A stretch of DNA of 64,000 nucleotides from Trema orientale (lineage: Eukaryota > Streptophyta > Magnoliopsida > Rosales > Cannabaceae). The DNA is taken from NCBI GenBank assembly GCA_002914845.1, contig JXTC01000267.1, forward strand, positions 382,651-446,650. The letters are read 5' to 3'. The position numbers were made by a program, and so were the translations under genes. Below are positions 57,885-64,000 of the stretch, in pieces (position 1 is the stretch's first letter; each line of letters begins with the position of its first letter). The notes under the pieces were generated by a model. It was not told where the DNA came from, did not search any database, and was given only the letters and a program-made list of their open reading frames with translations.

Positions 57885-58346
57885 CTACTGAGCCGAATCC
57901 TCGGTGAACCTAGCATCAAAAGGAGCTGCTGATGGATGGGAATGAGCAGCTGAACCAGCAGAAGATCCAGAACCATGTTGCAGTTCAATCACAAGCCACC
58001 TTACGGCTTTGCTCATCTGTTCCAACCGAACAGCACTGATCCGCGGTAGGCCCGTGGCGGCCGCGGCCAACGTGTTCCCGCTGCCACCGGACTTCCCAGC
58101 CACCGAGCCCGTCGCCTCGTCCACCAGGCACTCTGATCCTATCCTTTGCTTGACAGACTCCACAAACTCCTCAGCTTGATCACAAGCCACCCTGAACAGT
58201 TCCCACTTCTGCTTGAAATTCTCAAGAGCAGCATCAGTGGACAATGTCTTCTGGGCAACACTACTCTCCTTAGCTTCAAGCACATTAGCTGCTGCACCAA
58301 CAAACTCTTGGTATGCATTGTTTAAAGTATCAACCATTTTGTCCAT
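57885..58346 (-). CDS. MED32: Mediator complex subunit MED32
   Basis: A single coding exon of 153 residues. The start is the ATG at 58346-58344 (MDKMVDTLNNAYQEFVGAAA), preceded by a 5' UTR intron. The core ENFKQKWELFRVACDQAEEF and VESVKQRIGSECLVDEATG, then RISAVRLEQMSKAVRWLVIEL, is highly characteristic of plant MED32. The C-terminus is Gly/Ser/Ala-rich (HGSGSSAGSAAHSHPSAAPF). Mediator bridges transcription factors and RNA polymerase II; MED32 is regarded as a tail-module subunit of the plant complex. The predicted structure is mostly alpha-helical. A Gly/Ala-rich, GC-rich insertion (VAGKSGGSGNTLAAAATG) separates the two core blocks. No defect is seen. Confidence 0.93.
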   Translation of the reverse strand: MDKMVDTLNNAYQEFVGAAANVLEAKESSVAQKTLSTDAALENFKQKWELFRVACDQAEEFVESVKQRIGSECLVDEATGSVAGKSGGSGNTLAAAATGLPRISAVRLEQMSKAVRWLVIELQHGSGSSAGSAAHSHPSAAPFDARFTEDSAQ

Positions 58347-58355
58347 TCTCACAAA

Positions 58356-58497
58356 CTGAAATTAGAGGTCAAAATCCATGAAATGGGAATCAAAGTAGGA
58401 AATTGAAAATTTTGCAGATAATATTATCCCAAAAAAAAAAACCCCAGAAAATGAAATATGGGAAAATTACAAAAAGGGTATTCGAAAATTTTCATAC
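58356..58497 (-). other. MED32: Intron in the MED32 5' UTR
   Basis: On the minus strand CAG|GTATGA at 58500-58492 is a donor and TTTCAG at 58361-58356 the acceptor, ten bases before the MED32 start codon. A leader intron like this is common in plant housekeeping genes. Reading through the intron offers no better start. Confidence 0.7.
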
Positions 58498-58700
58498 CTG
58501 AACGCGGGGGGCCTAGAAGCTTTGGTTGAGGGAGATGGGTTCTGGTGATTGTGTGCTATAGGGAGCGATTTGGGATTGTTTGTGTGTGGTGTTGATTTTG
58601 AGTTTAGGGTTTTGATTTTGGGGGTCTCAAGGTTGGAACTATAGGATTTGGAGAGTGTTTCTGTTATTTTATTGGGTACTGGATTTGATTTTGAGTCTTC
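58498..58700 (-). promoter_or_regulatory. MED32: MED32 leader exon and promoter-proximal region
   Basis: The plus-strand TTAGGGTTT at 58614-58622 is a telo-box (AAACCCTAA) on the coding strand of MED32, about 270 bases upstream of the ATG and probably in the leader or core promoter. The transcription start was not located. Confidence 0.5.
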
Positions 58701-59689
58701 TCCTTTGTTGCTCGCCGTCCAGTTACATGGGTGAACTTTTTTCTGCTAATTACCTATTGATCCTTAAACTATTGGGAACATTTTGATTTGGTCCTTGAAT
58801 TTTAATATTTATTGTTTTGGTTTTTCAAACGTTTATGAATTTATCGTTGGTTAGTCTGTTGAATTCTTGACAAGGTGTGTTTTAAGACAAATTTCAGTAA
58901 TTTCCTATAGTATTTTTGATATTGACATTATCATCAATATTATCTGTAAAATCAAACATCGGTATCGACACTGACATTTTAATTATTCCCTTAGATTTGG
59001 CAGTATGCAATAAGTATCAAAGATCATGAATTAAAATATTGTAATATTTATCGATGTTATCGTGACATTATCTGTATTTTGAAGTGTCGACGTGAATATT
59101 AGATAGAAAGATATTTTTTTTCCGTATATCCGTATTTTAATCAGCATATATGTGGCACATAACTAATTATCTTCAAAATTATTCAAGCAAAATAATTTAG
59201 GAAAGATATTATTTGGACCAAGACAAACATTTTTCTTATGATTTTCAATCTCCAAAAAACTTGTTTTGATATTGAATGAATTTGAACTATTTTATATTAT
59301 CATTGATTTTTATCTATTTTCATTGTAATTTAGAACTAGTTACAATTTGTAAGGTATTAATATGAAATGTATTTAATAAAATATTGTGATATGCATTTTA
59401 ATTTTAAAATTGTTCTATGAAACGAAATTCATTCCATTTTTAACTACATGCGTATATTTTGTTATCTTAATATTATATATAAGATTTTTTTGAATAAAAA
59501 CTAGTACAAATTTATGCAATAGCATTTATTTTAGCATCTTAAGGGTTCACTTGAGGATTAATATTTAACATTGGTCTCTAAACTTCGAAAAAATTTCTCC
59601 GTAGTTGGTTTCTGTTAAAAATTTAACAAAAAATGTTAATTAGGACTAAAAAAAAGGGTCTTGTAACAAAATGATTGAATTTTTGGTCT

Positions 59690-59900
59690 ATTTTAAGTAA
59701 ATATTTATTTTTCAAATGTTATAGCAAAATGACCGGTGTATCAGTGTATATGCCACATATAAAATATTATATATCCAATATAAAATTTATGTACTCATTA
59801 CATAAATTAAAATTGGTATATATAGTAAGTGTAAAAATTACATATATCTAATTGTTTAACTATAAGAAAAGAAAAATAGATATTTATTAAAACAAAATAT
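59690..59900. repeat. AT-rich dispersed repeat, copy 1
   Basis: Shares a succession of words with 60060-60300 and 63690-63960: AAGTAAATAT, TATAGCAAAATGAC, AATATAAAATTTAT, AAGTGTAAAAAT, TTAACTATAA and AGATATTTATTAAAA, in the same order. Diverged copies of one unnamed family. Confidence 0.55.
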
Positions 59901-60059
59901 AAAAAGAGGACACCAACCATAAGTTCTCTTTAATTTAATGTTTTTTACAAGTTTACATAAATCATTAAATTGGGTATAGTTAGGCCAAGGGCCCAACAAA
60001 TGATGCCTAAGCCCATCACCGACAAACGGCCCTAACCAAACTAATTATGTCTTTTTTCT

Positions 60060-60300
60060 TTCGGTCTTATAGCAAAATGACCTAATTTTAGACTCATTTT
60101 AAGTAAATGTCTATTATCAAAGGTGTAGTAAAATGATTGTATATTAGTATATATACTGAGTGTAAACCCAATATAAAAATTTATATACTTAATACATAAA
60201 ATAAAATTGATAATATAAGTATGTATACCAAATGTAAAAATACATATACTCGGCCATTTAGCTATAAATAAATATCTATTGAACCGAAATGTAAAAAAAA
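60060..60300. repeat. AT-rich dispersed repeat, copy 2
   Basis: Contains TTTTAAGTAAATGTCTATTA, GTAGTAAAATGATTG, CCAATATAAAAATTTATATA, CAAATGTAAAAATAC and TTAGCTATAAATAAATATCT in the same order as copies 1 and 3. Similarity to copy 1 is moderate and visible by eye only. Confidence 0.55.
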
Positions 60301-60734
60301 ATGACAGATACTTTAATTTCCCTCCTTTTTTAGTAATATAGTAAAATGTAACTTTTATTACATTTTATTCTAGTACATATCTCTTTTCTTTTTACTGGAT
60401 TAATGGCCAAATTTATTAATTTTTACATTGGGTACATCAACTTATATAATAGATCCAATTTACATACTACTTATCAGGTCTTATATCGAGTTAATCAATT
60501 TGTATACTCACCATATCAATCGGTATACTAGCCTTTGAGAACGTAACTTTTTTTTTTTAAATGGACATGTATTATAATCGAGTTTCAAAATTGAACATAA
60601 TGCTAAAAAGATCTTTTTCTTATTGCTTTTAGTTTTTAAAATAAATTTTGCTTTGAATTTTTAGGCATTATTTTACACCAATGAAATACTACTCTTATAA
60701 TATTAAGGCTTTTTAATAAATAAAAAATCCCTAG

Positions 60735-61088
60735 CTAATTCCTAGCTAAATATCAGGTTGCACTTTAATTTCTGCAATTACATTCCAGAAACTTTACTTT
60801 CAGAAATTTAAATTCTAGTCCTTTATTTTCTACTATTTAATTTTCAGCACTTTTAATTTCAGTACTCTTGATTCTAGTCAACCGGTCCCTTTATTTTCAG
60901 CTATTTACTTTCTTTTTATTTAATTACCAGCTTTATATATATATATATATATATAACTAACTTAACTACCCACATCATATATCTATATCTACCTGACCCT
61001 AACTTTTTATGCTTATTTATGTTGTCTTAATCTTTTGAGTAATACGCAAGAAATGTCTAAAATCAAGATTCAAAAATTACCACAAATA
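60735..61088 (-). repeat. Inverted, internally deleted copy of the intron-18 repeat
   Basis: Reverse complement of the two ends of 20530-21490, lacking about 600 internal bases. Includes the AT microsatellite (60937-60954) and AACTAACTTAACTACC, the complement of GGTAGTTAAGTTAGT at 20645-20659. Placement between MED32 and RPC9 shows that this is a dispersed family, not part of the RPC1-like gene. Confidence 0.7.
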
Positions 61089-61648
61089 ATCCTAAAGAAA
61101 GAAATCATTAAAAACAATAATAAACTCACAAAATGACACAATCTGGAAGAATGGTAGATAGCTTCCAAATGACACCTAGGAATGCAACTTAACAGAGGGG
61201 TGAGTACACATACTCAAGGCGGGGCAGGGGGCAATAAACCACCCCTAACCTTCCCCATTGTGCTTCATTTTAAAAGTACTTTATATATTCAAGTAAACAC
61301 ATAAACTGAACAATAATAAACATTTCTCTGTTTCTCATGATTCTGATTAAGACAGTATAGAAATGGTTTTAGTAATATATAACATACCATGCAAGCAACA
61401 TCACTAACTGCAGCTACAAGTAACTAAAATAAACCAATGTCTATGACATCAATTCTTCACTCATCACCATGTAAAGTTGTAAAAGAAAGGATACAAGAGT
61501 ATAGTAGCTCATAGTAAAACTACGTACTAACCATCAATAAAAATTTTGAACATTCACAAGCAAGCAACTTTGAGCTCAACTTAATATATCACTTCAATTT
61601 GGTTAGTTGCCTTTAAACTTGGACTCCATACAGGTATACACTCAACTT

Positions 61649-63371
61649 TCAACTTGTCTCCATTTCGGTTAATTCAGCAGCTTTCACCTTGCCCTCATTG
61701 ATTCCTCCTCCACCATTTTTTTCCTTGTTTCCAATTTCGCAGTTAGTCTCATTGGTTACCTTAGTCTCAATGTTACCCTCTTTACTTGCTGTTTCAGTTG
61801 GAGGTGAGGGAAACACCTCAGCCACCATACCACAGAGCTCCTTGATGAGATCGTGTCCTAAATGTTCATAATCTTCATCTTCTATTATCTGTGAAATTTT
61901 AAAGAAACACTTCTATGTAATTTCGGAGTCTTAACATATCGTGATAGACTAAGACTATTTGGAAAGAGGATTAAATTGTATTTCGCTATTTTACACGAAA
62001 AAAAGGCTTGCATGGAAAATGTTACGAAAATACTAGAGGTCAACAACACAAACATTATCAAAAGTAAAAAGACAACATAGCACTCTAAGCTTGTTAATCC
62101 CAAAAGAATTAAAAGACTAACAATAGTAAAAGAGAGCACAAAAGCCTTGCGCAAATCAATCGAAATATAAAAACATGTAAAAAACATCATACAGGATAAT
62201 GACATGAATAACAAACAATGTAGCAGCAGCGGATACACTTGTTAAGTTCAGAAAAGAGAAGTCCTAACACAAACTAACAATCTCATGATGCTAGAGAATT
62301 ATAATACGTCAATTCCTATTCTAGTTCATGACAAAAGAATCTCAACTTTCCTGCCATTTGGATCCTGCCTTCAAAGATAACTCAGCTGGTTTTGTTTTAT
62401 TATACGAGATCAATGGGGTCGGTTTAAATATTAGTGATGTAGTATTGTTTGTGCTAGTTCTCCTCCGCAAGCTGAGTTAGTAGTGGCAATGGAACTGGCC
62501 ATAGAAGTGGGCCTCGAGATGAATTTATCTTCAGTTTTCATCGAGAGTGATTCACAGGTTGGAGTCAAGTCGGTGACTACAATACCAAATTCGGTACCCT
62601 GGGAAGTAGCCTCAGTCGTGGAACATATCACTAACTTGCTTGTTTCCTCTAGTTTGGATGCTTACTTTGTATGGATCCCTAGGACTTGTAACAATGCAGC
62701 TCAGTTTCTTTGGGTACCAAGCTCTTGATTCAGATAGCTAAAAAAAACGTTTACAATCCGGGAAGTAGCCCCGGGGTGGTTACTACTGTTTTGGCCAAAT
62801 GCCTTTAGTTTAAGGAAACTATGTTATTTTCAGGCAAGAAAAAAAGAGAATGATATGAAGATATAATAAGCAAAAATAGAAAGAGATGAAAAGACAGAAT
62901 AGAATAATTGGTTACCGGGTAAAGTTCTACTTGAGTAGTCGGCCTAGTGTTGATAATATTGATCACTTTGGCTCTTGCAAGTCCATACTTTTCAGATTTC
63001 TCTTTGAACTCCAAGATATTTTGTTTCTTCTGATTATTAGCAGCAGTCTCAACCAAATATTCATAAACCTAAACCAAAATATCAATTAGCTATCAACCCG
63101 CAACTCTCGAGCAATTTATACTAAATCATTCCATTAGAAACAAAAGATAGGCTTCAGAAAACAAACTAAAACCTTCAACTCAGATGGTACTAGATCAGTT
63201 GGATGTTTTGAGGCTCCTTTAGATTTAAGAAAATCGATTACTTCAAAATTGGTAAGTGGACTGGTCTCTAATCTGCAAAATATTAAGGGAAAAAAAAAAA
63301 ACTGAATTGTAAAATGCCAAATAAACTGAAAAATCAGATAATCCAAAAACAAATTCAACATACATATGCAT
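61649..63371 (-). CDS. RPC9: RPC9 (C17/CRCP-like) subunit of RNA polymerase III
   Basis: Four exons on the minus strand: 63371-63364, 63272-63173, 63068-62916, 61888-61649, joining in phase to 166 residues. The start MHILETSPLTNFEVIDFLKS matches the MKIL...LTNFEV...FL start of the RPB4/RPC9 family; exon 1 is only eight bases (ATGCATAT). Exon 3 encodes YEYLVETAANNQ and YGLARAKVINIINTRPTTQV, the conserved HRDC-like core of RPC9. Exon 4 gives the family C-terminus (KELCGMVAEVFPSPP) and then a charged, low-complexity tail (SKEGNIETKVTNETNCEIGN). RPC9 pairs with RPC8 (C25) as the stalk of Pol III and contributes to initiation. All splice sites are GT-AG and no defect is visible. Intron 3 carries a retroelement RNase H fragment on the opposite strand. 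Confidence 0.9.
62336..62727 (+). pseudogene. RNase H-like (RVT_3-type) fragment in RPC9 intron 3
   Basis: Plus-strand reading gives DPAFKDNSAGFVLL (about 62368), then ASSPPQAELVVAMELAIEVG and LEMNLSSVFIESDSQ (about 62454-62560), and VWIPRTCNNAAQF, the RNase H-like domain of plant non-LTR retroelement-derived proteins (SAG.V, AE...A...A...G, ESDS, R..N..A). One frame change near 62440 and no other domains: a decayed fragment lying antisense in the intron. Confidence 0.75.
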
Positions 63372-63720
63372 TTCCAAGAAAGTCAAATTGAGACAGTTGC
63401 AGCGAGAAATCAAACTGGGCTACGAGTGAGCTTTGAATACGAGCGACAGGAGAGCTTCCCCCACGGCCTAAAGCGCCAGTTTAAGGCCTTAGTGTTTTTG
63501 TCTGTGAGAAAGGCCGCAGTCACACGAAATGACCAGCGCACAAACGAAAGTCCAAAAACCCTAGTTCAAATCTCAACGTTTCTTATACACTAGTGTGAAA
63601 AGGCACGTCGCCAGTTGTTTTTTCTCTTTTTTATATTTGTTTAATCGTGAAAACTAAGAATGGCGAAAAGTAAAAACAAAAAAATGGGGGCTTATAGTTG
63701 GGCCCAGTTTTAAATAAATA
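63372..63720 (-). promoter_or_regulatory. RPC9: RPC9 upstream region with telo-box-like and site II-like motifs
   Basis: On the plus strand AAACCCTAG lies at 63556-63564 (so CTAGGGTTT on the coding strand) about 185 bases upstream of the ATG, and TGGGCCCA at 63699-63706 about 330 bases upstream. Telo-box and site II motifs often occur together in promoters of plant transcription and translation genes. Activity is not shown by sequence alone. Confidence 0.5.
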
Positions 63721-63960
63721 TCCCTTTGTCAAATATTATAGTAAAATGTCCGGTATATATATTTATATACTAAGTATAAAATTTTATATATTAAATATAA
63801 AAAATTATATACCCAGTACATTTCAGTACAATAATTGAAATTAGTAGATAAACAAATCTACCAAGTGTAAAAATATGTATACCTGAATATTTAGCTATAA
63901 AATTTAAAAAATGGATATCTACTTAATTAAAATTAAAATATTGGTCATCTACCTAAATTT
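63690..63960. repeat. AT-rich dispersed repeat, copy 3
   Basis: Same succession of words as copies 1 and 2: TTTTAAATAAATATCCC, ATAGTAAAATGTCCG, AATATAAAAAATTATATA, AAGTGTAAAAATATG and TTAGCTATAAAATTTAA. Located at the right edge of the window. Confidence 0.5.
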
Positions 63961-64000
63961 TTCTAAAAAAATAGAGAAAAAAAAAAGGTGATGAAATTAA

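Larger units (their letters stand above)
58701..61648. other. AT-rich intergenic DNA between MED32 and RPC9
   Basis: No gene recognised. Contains the inverted dispersed repeat at 60735-61088 and two diverged copies of an AT-rich repeat (59690-59900, 60060-60300). 61200-61640 may include 3' sequences of RPC9. Confidence 0.5.

Noticed and set aside
58346..58352. MED32 start two codons further upstream (GTG read as Met)
   Set aside because: Those bases are GTG AGA just after a splice acceptor; the first ATG is at 58346.

Overview
The window is plant nuclear DNA, most likely from a eudicot. It is AT-rich, with GT-AG introns, plant-type LTR retrotransposons (initiator-Met primer sites), L1-type LINEs, hAT, CACTA-like and PIF/Harbinger-like elements, a tRNA-derived SINE, and genes with plant-specific homologues (MED32). 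No species can be named from the sequence alone.

Layout. 1-6298: repeat-rich intergenic DNA with a truncated LINE tail, a short minisatellite, a dead hAT transposase gene and a SINE with clear target-site duplications. 6299-44188 (+): a 25-exon gene homologous to the largest subunit of RNA polymerase III (RPC1/NRPC1), stretched to 38 kb by two large insertions in introns. Exons 1-5 precede a 4.6 kb Copia element (9091-13651). Exons 6-21 follow. A 20 kb nest of transposons (22815-42942) then comes before exons 22-25. The copy looks catalytically dead: the universal NADFDGD metal-binding motif reads NARFDGG, the bridge-helix and trigger-loop regions are degenerate, two single-base frameshifts are present, and one internal segment is absent.

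The nest can be unpacked from target-site duplications. A Copia element (TSD ATTAT) entered the polymerase intron. A Gypsy element and an L1-type LINE (11-base TSD) landed in that Copia. The LINE in turn holds a second Copia and a hAT-type non-autonomous element with an 8-base TSD.

44189-51808: a Gypsy gag fragment, an LTR remnant and a CACTA-like region with subterminal repeats. 51809-55530 (+): RPAC1, the AC40-type subunit shared by RNA polymerases I and III, nine exons in frame; its last intron carries a MITE inserted into another copy of itself. 56148-57379: a 1.2 kb fold-back palindrome. 57885-58346 (-): MED32 of the Mediator complex. 58347-61648: AT-rich intergenic DNA with diverged repeats. 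61649-63371 (-): RPC9 (C17/CRCP-like), an RNA polymerase III subunit, four exons in frame.

Three genes of the Pol I/III machinery (an RPC1-like copy, RPAC1, RPC9) plus a Mediator subunit therefore lie within 57 kb. RPAC1, RPC9 and MED32 look intact; the RPC1-like copy is probably a pseudogene or a non-catalytic paralogue. A telo-box-like motif (AAACCCTA) lies near the 5' end of all four. Exon borders, domain assignments and element borders were read by eye; no database search was run.
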